Part shown: positions 24,101 through 32,804 of the stretch, in pieces
Numbering within the stretch: the stretch's first letter is position 1
How the letters are laid out: each line of letters begins with the position of its first letter
Origin: Mesorhizobium sp. LSJC280B00
GTDB taxonomy: Bacteria > Pseudomonadota > Alphaproteobacteria > Rhizobiales > Rhizobiaceae
Direction: 5' to 3'
Assembly: GCF_000502835.1 (NCBI RefSeq)
Contig: NZ_AYVL01000006.1
Span: 157,151-221,150, forward strand
DNA length: 64,000 nt
Notes under the pieces: model-generated
Told to the model about the DNA's origin: nothing
The model's input: only the letters and a program-made list of their open reading frames with translations
Database searches by the model: none
Translations under genes and position numbers: made by a program

Positions 24101-24316
24101 ATGGATAGGGAAGAGCGTATCAGGCAGCGAGCCCATGAGATCTGGGAGCGCGAAGGCCGTCCGCAAGGACGCGAGCGCGAGCACTGGGATCAGGCCGTGC
24201 AGGAGATCGAAGCTGAGGGTTCCGAGGCCGAACGCGGCCCGGTCGTGCCCGATCCAACGGTCGAGGCCGGCTCCGATCCGGAGGCACGCGGCAGCAAGCG
24301 GCGGCGAGGGACATGA
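24101..24316 (+). CDS. DUF2934 protein
   Basis: A 71-residue acidic/basic protein. REERIRQRAHEIWEREGRPQ followed by GREREHWDQAVQEIEAE is the DUF2934 motif (hydrophilic helix pair), common in Rhizobiales stress loci. GAGGAGGCAAAGGCC precedes the ATG and an EcfG-like promoter precedes that. Its stop overlaps the next start. Function unknown. Confidence 0.85.
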   Translation: MDREERIRQRAHEIWEREGRPQGREREHWDQAVQEIEAEGSEAERGPVVPDPTVEAGSDPEARGSKRRRGT

Positions 24317-24450
24317 GGCCGATGCCTCGTTTCGTCGCCTGGATCGTGGTCGTACTGGTCGTGCTGTTCGCCGCCTGGCTGATGATCGGGCGCGACAGAA
24401 CCGGCGGCGGAGGTCAGCCCACGCCGCACGCAATTGATCAAAATGGATAG
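24313..24450 (+). CDS. 45-residue single-helix membrane protein
   Basis: Short ORF overlapping the DUF2934 stop (ATGA). One membrane helix, VAWIVVVLVVLFAAWLMIG, followed by a Gly-rich polar tail RDRTGGGGQ. Translational coupling and the promoter upstream support expression. No family recognised. Confidence 0.62.
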   Translation: MRPMPRFVAWIVVVLVVLFAAWLMIGRDRTGGGGQPTPHAIDQNG

Positions 24451-24458
24451 GAGCCGAC

Positions 24459-24647
24459 ATGACGGGAACCGATACTCATCCTGAACAAGACCCGGCGGAA
24501 GGATCGCGATCGGTAGTGGAAAATCAGCTCCGCAAGGAGCAAGGCGGCGAGGGTCAAGATCGCAAAGCCGAGCCAGCTTCCGACAAATCCGGCAGCAAGA
24601 CCAAGACGCCTTCGGAAGCGCGCAAGAAAGGCTCAGGCTTGGATTGA
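24459..24647 (+). CDS. Small hydrophilic stress-type protein
   Basis: A 62-residue polar protein (TGTDTHPEQDPAEGSRSVVE, ASDKSGSKTKTPSEARKKGS), with GATAGGAGCC before its ATG, eight bases after the membrane micro-ORF. Composition matches the unstructured proteins at 6.6 and 8.1 kb. Its end overlaps the converging GntR gene by 15 bases. Confidence 0.65.
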   Translation: MTGTDTHPEQDPAEGSRSVVENQLRKEQGGEGQDRKAEPASDKSGSKTKTPSEARKKGSGLD

Positions 24648-25394
24648 GCCGGCCGAAAGCGGGCTCACACTGCCGTTTGCCTCGAAATAATGGGGATAGC
24701 GCTCCCGGACGATTTCGAGCACCTCGAAGATGCGGCGAAGATGCGTTCGCATCGCCTCTTCCGCGGCAAGGGCGTCGGCCTGCTCGAGCGCATCGACAAT
24801 CCGCCGATGCTGGCCGAGGACCACCGACATGCTGTCGAGGCGCGGAAAAGACAGGAAGCGGAAGCGGTCCATGTGCAGCTTCGCCGCGCTGATGTCGGCC
24901 CAGATTCCGGGAAACCCGGCATGACTGGCGATATGCTGGTGGAACAGCTCGTCCGACTTGAAGAAGCGCCTGTCGTCCGCGATGGAGGCGAACGTCTCCT
25001 GGACGGCCAGTTCGCCTTTTAGCACGGCAAGCAGGTCAGCACGGCGCGGGCTCTCGACCGCGCGCTTGATCAGGCCGACTTCGAGCGCTTCGCGCAGAAA
25101 CTGCGATTTCTCGAGATCGGCAATCCGCAGCGGTGCCACCATGCTGCCGCGCTGCGGATAAATGTCGATCAAGCCAAGACCGGCCAGCCGGGCGAGCGCC
25201 TCCCTGACCGGCGTGCGGCTCACGCCGAGGGCTTCCGACATCGCCTTTTCAGAAATCAGCTCGTGCGGCTTCAGGCGGAAGGTCAGGATCTGGTCGAGCA
25301 AAACCTCGAACGTCCTAGCCGCAACCGAAGCGCCAGGGGCGGTTTCGCCGAGCCGCCCCTCGGTGATGGTCCGCATTCCCAAAAGCCCTGCCAT
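24633..25394 (-). CDS. GntR regulator, FadR subfamily
   Basis: Transcription factor of 253 residues. The winged-helix part has LISEKAMSEALGVSRTPVRE and ALARLAGLGLIDIYPQRGSM; the C-terminal FCD ligand domain includes DELFHQHIASHAG and GQHRRIVDAL with metal-binding histidines. It closes the mannonate/uronate cluster on the same strand and is the likely reader of the palindromic operators at 26274 and 28501. AAGGGG precedes its ATG. Confidence 0.88.
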   Translation of the reverse strand: MAGLLGMRTITEGRLGETAPGASVAARTFEVLLDQILTFRLKPHELISEKAMSEALGVSRTPVREALARLAGLGLIDIYPQRGSMVAPLRIADLEKSQFLREALEVGLIKRAVESPRRADLLAVLKGELAVQETFASIADDRRFFKSDELFHQHIASHAGFPGIWADISAAKLHMDRFRFLSFPRLDSMSVVLGQHRRIVDALEQADALAAEEAMRTHLRRIFEVLEIVRERYPHYFEANGSVSPLSAGSIQA

Positions 25395-25464
25395 CGGCGA
25401 CCCCTTATAGGCTCTGCAGCTTCAAGCCGTTCATGAAATGCCTGCGCAAGCAGCAGCGCCGACG

Positions 25465-26247
25465 TTATTCCTTGCGCGGAGAACCGCCGATGCGCGCCAG
25501 CAGGCCGCCATCGACGCGTACGACCTCGCCGGTGACGAAGGAGGCATCGTCGGACAGCAGGAAGGCGACGACTGCGGCAATCTCTTGCGGCCGGGCGGTA
25601 CGGCCGAGCGGATGCATATTGTCGAGGATGCGCAGGATCTCGTCGGGCTTATCGTTGAGTTTCACCGCATCCCGCAGCATCGGCGTGTCGACCGCACCCG
25701 GAGCGACGGCATTGACGCGCACGCCGAGCGGCGCATAGTCGACGGCCATCGATTTGACCAGGCCGATCAGGCCGTGCTTGGCCGTGCTGTAGGCCAGAAC
25801 CCCTTCCTGGCTGGCCAGACCCTGCACCGAGCTCATATGGACGATGGCGCCGCGGCTTTGCCGCAGCAGCGGCATCGCCGCGCGGGAGAGCAGGTAGGCA
25901 GCCTTGAGGTTGACGTTCATCACCTCGTCCCAAAGCGCCTCGTCCGTGGTCTCCACCGTTCCGTAACGCTGGATGCCGGCATTGTGGGAGAGCATGTCGA
26001 GCCCGCCGAACGCGGACCGGGCAAGCTCGACGGCGCGGCCACAGGCCTCAGTGTCGGCGGTCGAGCCAAGCACGGTGTGCACGGTCACGCCGCGCGCCGA
26101 AAGCTGCGCCGCTACCTCATCCAACTGATCGCCCGCCCGGTCGAACAGGATCAGGTCGACGCCTTGCTCGGCCAGTCTTTCGGCGACAGCACGGCCAATG
26201 CCCATGGCCGCCCCGGTGACCAGTGCGCGTTTTTTGAACTCAGCCAT
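25465..26247 (-). CDS. Short-chain dehydrogenase (sugar/uronate type)
   Basis: Classical SDR of 260 residues: cofactor site [14 protein letters not shown] in [10 protein letters not shown], catalytic Ser near [11 protein letters not shown] and YSTAK as the Tyr-Lys pair. An acidic residue after beta-2 (LFDRAG) suggests NAD. In a cluster with UxuA and a PfkB kinase it may act as fructuronate reductase or another sugar-acid dehydrogenase; the substrate is not proven. A palindromic operator lies 27 bases upstream of its ATG. Confidence 0.85.
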   Translation of the reverse strand: MAEFKKRALVTGAAMGIGRAVAERLAEQGVDLILFDRAGDQLDEVAAQLSARGVTVHTVLGSTADTEACGRAVELARSAFGGLDMLSHNAGIQRYGTVETTDEALWDEVMNVNLKAAYLLSRAAMPLLRQSRGAIVHMSSVQGLASQEGVLAYSTAKHGLIGLVKSMAVDYAPLGVRVNAVAPGAVDTPMLRDAVKLNDKPDEILRILDNMHPLGRTARPQEIAAVVAFLLSDDASFVTGEVVRVDGGLLARIGGSPRKE

Positions 26248-26273
26248 TTATCCTCCCTCGAACAGTTGCGCAG

Positions 26274-26291
26274 CGACTGCCATGGTAGTCG
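26274..26291. promoter_or_regulatory. Palindromic operator, site 1
   Basis: An 18-base near-perfect palindrome, CGACTGCCATGGTAGTCG, with one mismatched pair, in the 98-base gap between the PfkB stop and the SDR start. Fourteen bases recur in inverted orientation at 28504-28517 upstream of uxuA. Probably bound by the GntR protein encoded in this cluster. Confidence 0.6.
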
Positions 26292-26345
26292 ACGGGCGCC
26301 ACTTGACGTGCTCTTTCCACCGAGCCGGCCCAAGCGTGTTCGGCA

Positions 26346-27260
26346 TCATGTCGATCCTTGCATGAAAGCCAGCGTTTCCGCGCGCGTCGGTGCGCCAAGA
26401 CGTCCGCCAAAGCGCAGGCATTTCAGGGCGGCGGCGGCGCTGGCCACTGCTATCGCCCGCTCTTCGTCCCAACCTTCGGCCAGGCCGAGAGCGAAGGTGC
26501 CGTGGAACACGTCGCCTGCCGCCAGAGTGTCGACGGCTTCGACCCGCGGCGACGGCAGATGACGGACGTCATTGCTGCCCGAGTAGCGGAACACGGTGCC
26601 GTTCGCCCCATCGGTGACCGCCACGAAGGCGCCGGTCCGTTCGCCGAGAATGGCGACGGCAGAACCGGCGGATATCTCCGGACCGCAAAGGATGCGTGCC
26701 GCCGGCAGCGAAGCAACGACATGCGAGGCGAGCGGCAGCAGCCGGTCGAGCACCGGTCGCGACGCGACATCGGCGTCAAGGATCGCCGGGATGCCGCACT
26801 CGCGAGCCTTCGCCAGCGCCAGGGCCGCGGCTCCGGGCCAGCGGACATCAACCAGCACGGCGTCGAAGCGGGAAAAATCCGCGGGCGGAAGACGGTCAGG
26901 ATCGGCTTGCGTGACTGCATCGTAGAAGGGCACAATCATACGCTCGCCGGCGGCATCGACCAGGATCGTGGCAATGGCCGAGCGGCCACCTTCAACCCTG
27001 CGCACCAGCGAACAGTCGACCCGCTCCGCCTCCATCTGGCCGATGACATCGCGGCCGACAGCATCGTCGCCGACGCTTGCCCATAGCCAGACCTGCCCGC
27101 CCTGGCGGCTGGCCGACGCGGCCGCGCTTGCTGCCATGCCGGCCGCGATCTGCACGGCCTCGCTTGGCAGGAACTTGCCGGCGCCGGAGGGCAGGACATC
27201 GAGGCGCAAGATCGTGTCGTAGGTGAGCGCGCCGACGCAGAGCAGGCGGGGCGCCGTCAT
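26346..27260 (-). CDS. PfkB-family sugar kinase
   Basis: Ribokinase-fold kinase of 304 residues. The C-terminal signature DTLAAGDVFHGTFALGLA contains the anion hole and catalytic Asp; GMAASAAASASRQGG is the N-terminal signature region. Next to UxuA it may phosphorylate 2-keto-3-deoxygluconate, though other sugars are possible. Its ATG overlaps the uxuA stop, so the two are coupled. Confidence 0.86.
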   Translation of the reverse strand: MTAPRLLCVGALTYDTILRLDVLPSGAGKFLPSEAVQIAAGMAASAAASASRQGGQVWLWASVGDDAVGRDVIGQMEAERVDCSLVRRVEGGRSAIATILVDAAGERMIVPFYDAVTQADPDRLPPADFSRFDAVLVDVRWPGAAALALAKARECGIPAILDADVASRPVLDRLLPLASHVVASLPAARILCGPEISAGSAVAILGERTGAFVAVTDGANGTVFRYSGSNDVRHLPSPRVEAVDTLAAGDVFHGTFALGLAEGWDEERAIAVASAAAALKCLRFGGRLGAPTRAETLAFMQGST

Positions 27261-28456
27261 TGCAGCCGGTAGCCGCGCTGATGGGCAATCGCCGTCATCA
27301 CGCCTCTCAATTCGGCAAGGCCGCGAAGACGGCCGATCACGGGGTAGCCGGGATGGGTGTGCCGCGCGGCGTCATCGATCAGCTCGTGGCCATGATCCGG
27401 GCGAAACGGCAGCAGCGCCGCCGGTTCCCCGGCGTCGCGGCGGCGTTGCTGCTCGTCGAGCAAGATCGAAACCACCGAGACCATGTCGACATCGCCGCTC
27501 AGATGCTCGGATTCCATGAACGAGCCGTCCGGGTCCTTGCTGACGTTGCGCAGATGCACGAAGTTGATCTTGTGCGCAAAGCGCCTGGCGATGGCGGGCA
27601 CGTCATTGGCCGGGTTGGCGCCCAGCGACCCCGTGCACAAGGTGAGGCCGCTATGGGCCGATGGCACGGCGTCCAGGATAAGGGCGATGTCGTCGGCGTT
27701 CTTGACGATCCGGCACAGGCCGACGAGATCGCGCGGCGGATCGTCCGGGTGGATCGCCAACGTGACGCCCGCCTCTTCGGCCGCCGGCAGCACGTTTTCG
27801 AGAAACCGGACGACGTTCTCGCGCAGCCGGTCGTGCGACAGGCCCGACTGCTCGGCCACCACTTCGCGCAATTCCGCTATGTCATAGCGCTTGAAGGCGC
27901 CCGGCAGGCCGGCCATGATGTTGGCAAGCAGACGCTCTTTTGACGCATCCGGCGTCGCCTCGAACCATTCGCTCGCCCGCTGGAGAACATCGGACGCATA
28001 GTCGCGCTCAGATCCCTTGCGCTGCAGCATGTAGCAATCGAACGCGGCAAGCTCGTGCATGTTCATCCGGAGCGCCCGTCCGCCGCCCGGCAGCGGCGCA
28101 GCCAGGTCGGTCCGGGTCCAGTCGAGGATCAGCATGAAGTTGTAGCAGACCGTGCGCACACCGCAGGCGCCGAGATTGCGTAAGGTCTGCCTGAAATTGT
28201 CGTAGAGCCGGTCGAGATCGCCGCGGCCGAGCTTGATGTCCTCGTGCACGGGCACACTCTCGACGACGCTCCATTTGAGGCCCATCGCCGGATCCGCCTC
28301 GATAAGCCCCTGGCGCTGCCTGATGGCGTCGATCGGCCAGACTTCGCCGTAAGGGATGTCGTGCAATGCCGTCACGATGCCGGTTGCGCCGGCCTGCCTT
28401 GCGTGGGCAAGCGTTGCCGCGTCACTCGGACCAAACCATCGCCACGTCTGCTTCAT
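27257..28456 (-). CDS. uxuA: Mannonate dehydratase
   Basis: Converts D-mannonate to 2-keto-3-deoxy-D-gluconate in hexuronate catabolism. It is 399 residues, the usual length. Family blocks: TWRWFGPSDAATLAHARQAG, GLKWSVVESVPVHEDIKLGR, TVCYNFMLILDWTRTDL, TLAIHPDDPPRDLVGLCRIV, the metal-site region HLRNV and LLPFRPDHGHELIDD. GGAGG precedes the ATG at 28456. A copy of the cluster operator lies 45-62 bases upstream. The downstream kinase is translationally coupled. Confidence 0.92.
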   Translation of the reverse strand: MKQTWRWFGPSDAATLAHARQAGATGIVTALHDIPYGEVWPIDAIRQRQGLIEADPAMGLKWSVVESVPVHEDIKLGRGDLDRLYDNFRQTLRNLGACGVRTVCYNFMLILDWTRTDLAAPLPGGGRALRMNMHELAAFDCYMLQRKGSERDYASDVLQRASEWFEATPDASKERLLANIMAGLPGAFKRYDIAELREVVAEQSGLSHDRLRENVVRFLENVLPAAEEAGVTLAIHPDDPPRDLVGLCRIVKNADDIALILDAVPSAHSGLTLCTGSLGANPANDVPAIARRFAHKINFVHLRNVSKDPDGSFMESEHLSGDVDMVSVVSILLDEQQRRRDAGEPAALLPFRPDHGHELIDDAARHTHPGYPVIGRLRGLAELRGVMTAIAHQRGYRLQ

Positions 28457-28500
28457 TCGACCTCCAGCTACGGAATTTTCGATGAGACTACAAGTATTGG

Positions 28501-28518
28501 ATGCTACCATGGCAGTCA
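28501..28518. promoter_or_regulatory. Palindromic operator, site 2
   Basis: Bases 28504-28517 (CTACCATGGCAGTC) repeat exactly, inverted, the core of the palindrome at 26276-26289. It lies upstream of uxuA. The outer bases of this copy are less symmetric. Likely the second binding site of the local GntR regulator. Confidence 0.55.
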
Positions 28519-28603
28519 ATTGCCGCAGTCCAGTGCCTGTGTCCGCGTTCGGGTGGCCGCCCTATGAGAGATTACAACGATACGTGGCGTTCAGATTGAA
28601 CGG

Positions 28604-29263
28604 CTATCCAAGGTCCGAGTTTCGGCTGGCCCAAATCGCGCCGCGTTCGAACATCGTGCGCATTTGCGGCACGGCGAACTCGTCGGCGGTGTGCCCGAGC
28701 GCGCTGTAGAAGACGCGGCCCCTGCCGTAGCGGCGCTTCCAGACAACCGGCATGACGACGCCGGCGATGAAATCGAGATGCTCGCCGGTGAAAGTAGTCG
28801 TCGCCAGCACCTCGTTGGTCGGATCGACATGCATGTAATACTGCTCTGAACGGTAGGCGAAGCCGTCGATGCCCTGCATGACCGGATCGCCTGGCCTGGT
28901 GATGTCGACGTGATAGTCGATGATGTTGCCGGGATGGGCGACCCACTGGCCGCCGGTCATGAACTGGTATTCCGGCTCGTTGCGGAAGCTGTCGCACATA
29001 GTGCCGTGAAAGCCCGCAAGGCCGGTGCCGGCCCCGACGGCGCTGGTCAGGTTTTGCAGCTCCGGCTTTTCGATTGTCGACATGGTGATCACCGGGACAA
29101 TGAGATCGAGCTTGTCCAGCTGCGGATCGGCAAGTGCCGAAGTCCCCTGCTCCAGCTGCACGTCGAAGCCGTTGCCGGCCAGCATCTCCTTGACGATTTC
29201 GGCGCTTCGGGCCGGGGTGTGACCTTCCCAGCCGCCCCAGAAAATCAGTGCCGTCTTGCTCAT
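28604..29263 (-). CDS. ThuA-domain protein
   Basis: A 219-residue ThuA-like protein (trehalose-utilisation family, class I amidotransferase-like fold). Typical blocks: TALIFWGGWEGHTPARSAEI, GLAGFHGTMCDSFRNEPEYQ, GGQWVAHPGN, and GRGRVFYSALGHTADEF. In rhizobia ThuA accompanies ThuB-type oxidoreductases in disaccharide oxidation; here a Gfo/Idh/MocA protein is directly upstream. Precise substrate unknown. Confidence 0.88.
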   Translation of the reverse strand: MSKTALIFWGGWEGHTPARSAEIVKEMLAGNGFDVQLEQGTSALADPQLDKLDLIVPVITMSTIEKPELQNLTSAVGAGTGLAGFHGTMCDSFRNEPEYQFMTGGQWVAHPGNIIDYHVDITRPGDPVMQGIDGFAYRSEQYYMHVDPTNEVLATTTFTGEHLDFIAGVVMPVVWKRRYGRGRVFYSALGHTADEFAVPQMRTMFERGAIWASRNSDLG

Positions 29264-29274
29264 CGCATTATTCC

Positions 29275-30372
29275 CTATTCCAGAATTCCGAAAGGCAGGT
29301 CGGCGCGCATCGGCGCCGGCCGGGCGCAGCGATATCTGAGATCGATACCCTGCCCTATCTCTGCTGAAGAGATGATCGATTCCATGATTTCCAGGACATG
29401 GAGGGAAAGATCGAGACTGGCGCGGTGTTGCCTGCCCGAGACGACCGCCTGCGCCATGTCGGCAAGGCCGAGGCCCCGGTAATTGCCGTCGCCATACGAA
29501 TGGATCTGATCGGCCACCGTCCAGTCGCCCTTGCGCTGGCTGGTCCTGATGTCGCCCTGAAACTGGTTGGGATCGGAGACGATCATCGAGCCCTTGGTTC
29601 CGTAAAGTTCGATGTGATTGTGTTCATGCTTCCAGACGTCGAAGCTGGTGGTGATCGAGACCGCGGCGCCATTCTCGAATGCGAGCAGGCCGGAAATATG
29701 GGTCGGCACCTCGACCCGGATGGTTTCGCCCTGGCGCGGTCCAGAACCGATGGTGCGGGTGGCGTAGGAAGACTTCGCCTGCCCGGTCACGGATTTTACC
29801 GGACCCAGGAGATTGACCAGGCAGGTCAGATAGTACGGTCCCATGTCGAGCATTGGCCCACCGCCGGGCTGATAGTAGAAATCCGGATTGGGATGCCAGA
29901 GCTCGTGGCCGGGCACCTGCATGAAGGCAGAGCCGGCGACAATGGTCCCAGCCGTATCCTCATCGACCAGCCGCCGCGCCGTCTGGTGGGAGCCGCCAAG
30001 AAAGGTGTCGGGTGCGCAGCCGACGCGCACGCCCTGTTCGCGCGCCGCCGCGACCAGCCGCTCGGCGTCGCTGAGCGTCGTTGCCAGCGGCTTCTCGGAA
30101 TAGACGTGCTTGCCTTGCCCGACAGCCTGCAGGCCGACCGGCACATGATGCTGCGGCGTCGTCAGATTGAGCACGATCTCGACGCGCGGATCGGCCAACA
30201 GCGCGTCGACCGGCATGGCAGCCAGGCCGTAGGCCGCTGCCTTGGCCTCGGCTGCCGCCCGGTTGATGTCGGCGACGCCGACAATGTCGAGCACCGGGAA
30301 TTGTGGCGATGCCTTCAGATAGGCATCCGAAATGTTGCCGCAGCCGATAATGCCGACACCGATCCTCCGCAT
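29275..30372 (-). CDS. Gfo/Idh/MocA-family oxidoreductase
   Basis: NAD(P)-dependent sugar oxidoreductase of 365 residues. N-terminal Rossmann site GVGIIGCGNISDAYLKA, catalytic EKPLA (SEKPLATTLSDAERL), and PGGGPMLDMGPYYLTCLVNL in the second domain. It is paired with ThuA (11-base gap), a ThuA/ThuB-like arrangement suggesting oxidation of a sugar at a hydroxyl position. GAGGAGAAGCCC precedes ATG 30372. Divergent from the aldolase at 30613. Confidence 0.9.
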   Translation of the reverse strand: MRRIGVGIIGCGNISDAYLKASPQFPVLDIVGVADINRAAAEAKAAAYGLAAMPVDALLADPRVEIVLNLTTPQHHVPVGLQAVGQGKHVYSEKPLATTLSDAERLVAAAREQGVRVGCAPDTFLGGSHQTARRLVDEDTAGTIVAGSAFMQVPGHELWHPNPDFYYQPGGGPMLDMGPYYLTCLVNLLGPVKSVTGQAKSSYATRTIGSGPRQGETIRVEVPTHISGLLAFENGAAVSITTSFDVWKHEHNHIELYGTKGSMIVSDPNQFQGDIRTSQRKGDWTVADQIHSYGDGNYRGLGLADMAQAVVSGRQHRASLDLSLHVLEIMESIISSAEIGQGIDLRYRCARPAPMRADLPFGILE

Positions 30373-30612
30373 GGGCTTCTCCTCAAAAGGCGGCATTGAT
30401 GAAACAGCAGAACTCGTTTGTCACCCCCCTTTCGGCCAGACGACGTTATCCCGTGACAAGGATATACCTCGAGAGCCTCAGAACCGCCGCCCGATCACAA
30501 TCGCGCGCCTATGCGCGAGCCGCTTGCTTTCGAGGTCGAACGGCCGGTACTCAGCAACATTGCTTCATGTAGCTTGCTCGACATTTTTGATGCCGGCTTT
30601 AGAAGGACGCAA

Positions 30613-31521
30613 ATGATCCGCCCACAAGGAACCATCGCACCGATCCTGACGCCGTTCGAAAACGACGGCCGGATCGCCCGCGATCTCTGGATATCCCACG
30701 CCAAATGGGTGCTGGATCAGGGAGCGCATTTCCTGTCGCCGTTCGGCACCACGGGCGAGGCCTTGTCCGTCTCGTTGCGCGAGCGAATGCAAGCGCTGGA
30801 GTGGCTGGTCGAGGCCGGCATTTCGCCAAGCCATCTGATGCCCGGCACCGGTGTCACAGCACTTGCCGAGACCGTCGAGCTGACGGCGCATGCCGTCGGG
30901 CTCGGCTGTGCCGGGGTGATGGTGCTGCCGTCGTTCTTCTATACGGCCGCCGGCGACAACGGACAGGCCCGCTACTATGGCGAGCTGATCGAACGGGTGG
31001 CGAACCCGGCGATGAGGATGATCCTCTACCACATCCCGCAGAATTCCGGCGTACCGGTGAGCCCGGCGCTGACCGCCCGCTTGAGCCAAGCGTTTCCGGA
31101 TGTCGTGGTGGCTTACAAGGACAGCGCCGGCGATTGGAACAACACCGCGGCAGTCATTGCGGCAGCCCCAAGGGTCGCGGTGTTCCCGAGCTCGGAAGCA
31201 CAGCTGACGAAAGGCCTCGCCAACGGTGCTGCGGGATGCATCTCGGCGACGGTCAATCTGAATGCCGCAGCGATCCGGGCCCTCTACGACGCAGCACTGG
31301 CGGGAGAGGACATTACTGACGCGGATGCCGCCATCAAGGCGTTCCGCAAAATCATCCAGGACGCCGGCCTCATCTCCGCGATGAAGGCAGTGCTGGCGGT
31401 ACGGTCCGGCGACAGACGCTGGCTGAACCTGCGCGCGCCGCATGAGAACGCGACGCAAGCCACCGGCGAAGCTTTGCTCGCCGCTCTCGGCCCGCTAGCC
31501 GACCATATCGGCCGGAGCTGA
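30613..31521 (+). CDS. Dihydrodipicolinate synthase-family aldolase
   Basis: Schiff-base aldolase or synthase of 302 residues. PFGTTGEAL is the pyruvate-carboxylate site, YHIPQNSG holds the catalytic Tyr and VVAYKDSAGD the Schiff-base Lys. In a uronate cluster it could cleave 2-keto-3-deoxygluconate to pyruvate and glyceraldehyde; true DapA is unlikely given context. AGAAGGACGC precedes the ATG at 30613. Transcribed divergently from the Gfo gene across about 240 bases with no operator copy that I could find. Confidence 0.86.
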   Translation: MIRPQGTIAPILTPFENDGRIARDLWISHAKWVLDQGAHFLSPFGTTGEALSVSLRERMQALEWLVEAGISPSHLMPGTGVTALAETVELTAHAVGLGCAGVMVLPSFFYTAAGDNGQARYYGELIERVANPAMRMILYHIPQNSGVPVSPALTARLSQAFPDVVVAYKDSAGDWNNTAAVIAAAPRVAVFPSSEAQLTKGLANGAAGCISATVNLNAAAIRALYDAALAGEDITDADAAIKAFRKIIQDAGLISAMKAVLAVRSGDRRWLNLRAPHENATQATGEALLAALGPLADHIGRS

Positions 31522-31923
31522 CTATCGGGCCGCGTTCAGGGCGGCAGCAGCGCGTATCAGCGCCTTGAACGCATTCTCATCTATATCTTCGCCCTCACGG
31601 ATATCGATGGCGCGCCTGGTGTTGCCTTCGAGACTGGAGTTGAACAGGCCTGAAGGATCCGGCAGGGAGGCGCCCTTTGCGAAGGTCACCTTCACGACGT
31701 TCTTGTAGGTCTCGCCGGTGCAGATTATTCCGGCGTGCGACCACACCGGAACGCCTCGCCACTTCCACTCCTCGACCACTTCCGGGTCAGCCTGCTTGAC
31801 GAGAGCGCGGATATGGGAAAGCGTCTTGCCTCGCCAATCGCCCAGCTCACTGATCCTCGCATCTATCAGCTGAGAGGGAGAGCTTTCTGCATTTCCTTCC
31901 ATAGAGCCACTCTTCATCATCAT
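31522..31923 (-). CDS. DUF1801 protein
   Basis: A 133-residue DUF1801 protein: RISELGDWRGKTLSHIRALV, EEWKWRGVPVWSHAGIICTG and YKNVVKVTFAKGASLPDPSG are the family core. Cytosolic, function unknown. Three ATGs in a row at the start. It converges directly on the aldolase gene with no gap. Confidence 0.82.
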   Translation of the reverse strand: MMMKSGSMEGNAESSPSQLIDARISELGDWRGKTLSHIRALVKQADPEVVEEWKWRGVPVWSHAGIICTGETYKNVVKVTFAKGASLPDPSGLFNSSLEGNTRRAIDIREGEDIDENAFKALIRAAAALNAAR

Positions 31924-32011
31924 TGTCGCTTTCCCTAGGGTTGTTGCCGCTCGCCCGTCACATGAATACCGCTAGTCGGCACCGGGTTTGCGGGAATGAC
32001 TCGCATTCCAC

Positions 32012-32482
32012 TCACATTCGCTCGCCAGGCAACTGGCTGGCTTGCTTTACCCAGTCGGTGAGTTGAGCTTCGTCGAGCTGGTCGTCCTCGCGGATGTCGA
32101 GGTAGCGCACGTCCTTGTGCTTGGACTCGCCTGGAGGGACAGGATGCAGCGACGTGCCGCGGAAGAAAGCCAGCTTGATGTACTTTGTGAAGCAATGGAA
32201 GTTGAGGAACCAGCCTTGACCCTCTACGCCATAGAAGGGCGAGTTCCATTTGACGGCCTTGCGCAGGTTGGGAACGTTGCGCTCGATGAGTGCGTCGAGG
32301 CGGCGGCCGACGTCGCGTTTCCAGCCCGGCATGGCCGCGATGTAGGCCTGCACAGGAGCGTCACCATCACCCTTCGGGATCTGCGGGTTGCCGCCTGCGA
32401 GGAGGACCGGCTTGGCGGCTGCAGGCTTGGCGGCGGGCTTCTTCGCGACCGCCGCTGACTTGATGGACGTCTTGTTGGCCAT
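32012..32482 (-). CDS. DUF1801 protein with Ala/Lys-rich leader
   Basis: A 156-residue protein. Residues 1-30 are a low-complexity Lys/Ala/Pro stretch (KKPAAKPAAAKP); the rest matches DUF1801 (VQAYIAAMPGWKRDVGRRLD, AVKWNSPFYGVEGQGWFLNF, KLAFFRGTSLHP). TTGGAGTGAACGC precedes the ATG. It is four bases after the stop of a small membrane gene, so probably in one transcript. Function unknown. Confidence 0.83.
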   Translation of the reverse strand: MANKTSIKSAAVAKKPAAKPAAAKPVLLAGGNPQIPKGDGDAPVQAYIAAMPGWKRDVGRRLDALIERNVPNLRKAVKWNSPFYGVEGQGWFLNFHCFTKYIKLAFFRGTSLHPVPPGESKHKDVRYLDIREDDQLDEAQLTDWVKQASQLPGERM

Positions 32483-32486
32483 GCGT

Positions 32487-32717
32487 TCACTCCAATGCGC
32501 CGGTGCCCCCTGCGTTGCGCCACTTGGGCGCGTAAGGCAGCACGAACATGTACAGACCGGTAAGCAGGAGCAAGCCGAGTGGAAACAGCGGCAAGAGGTA
32601 TACCCAGTAGGCGGGTTCCTTGCCTGCTCCCAGCCTGATGAAGATGGCGGCGACGACCGCCGCAAAGATAATCGACAGCCAGCGGTGGATCTGCCGAACC
32701 CATTTGTTCCAATCCAT
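32487..32717 (-). CDS. Small two-helix membrane protein
   Basis: A 76-residue protein: short amphipathic start DWNKWVRQIHRW, then helices LSIIFAAVVAAIFIRL and WVYLLPLFPLGLLLLTGLYM. GAGGAGGTCTC precedes the ATG. The RQIHRWLS motif resembles PepSY-associated or cytochrome-b-like small membrane proteins. No firm family. Confidence 0.7.
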   Translation of the reverse strand: MDWNKWVRQIHRWLSIIFAAVVAAIFIRLGAGKEPAYWVYLLPLFPLGLLLLTGLYMFVLPYAPKWRNAGGTGALE

Positions 32718-32804
32718 TGAGACCTCCTCTGAAGACGAACCGAAGCGGATCGGGCGGCCCGTTTGGCGACTCCCGCCGGGCAGCCACGCCACTGAACGCA
32801 TGCT

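Noticed and set aside
25438..26562. Plus-strand open frame of 374 codons across the SDR and PfkB genes
   Set aside because: It crosses two well-supported minus-strand genes and their operator; composition is that of an antisense shadow.
30613..31521. Lysine-biosynthesis dapA
   Set aside because: Context is uronate catabolism; family signature alone does not distinguish it from keto-deoxy-sugar aldolases.
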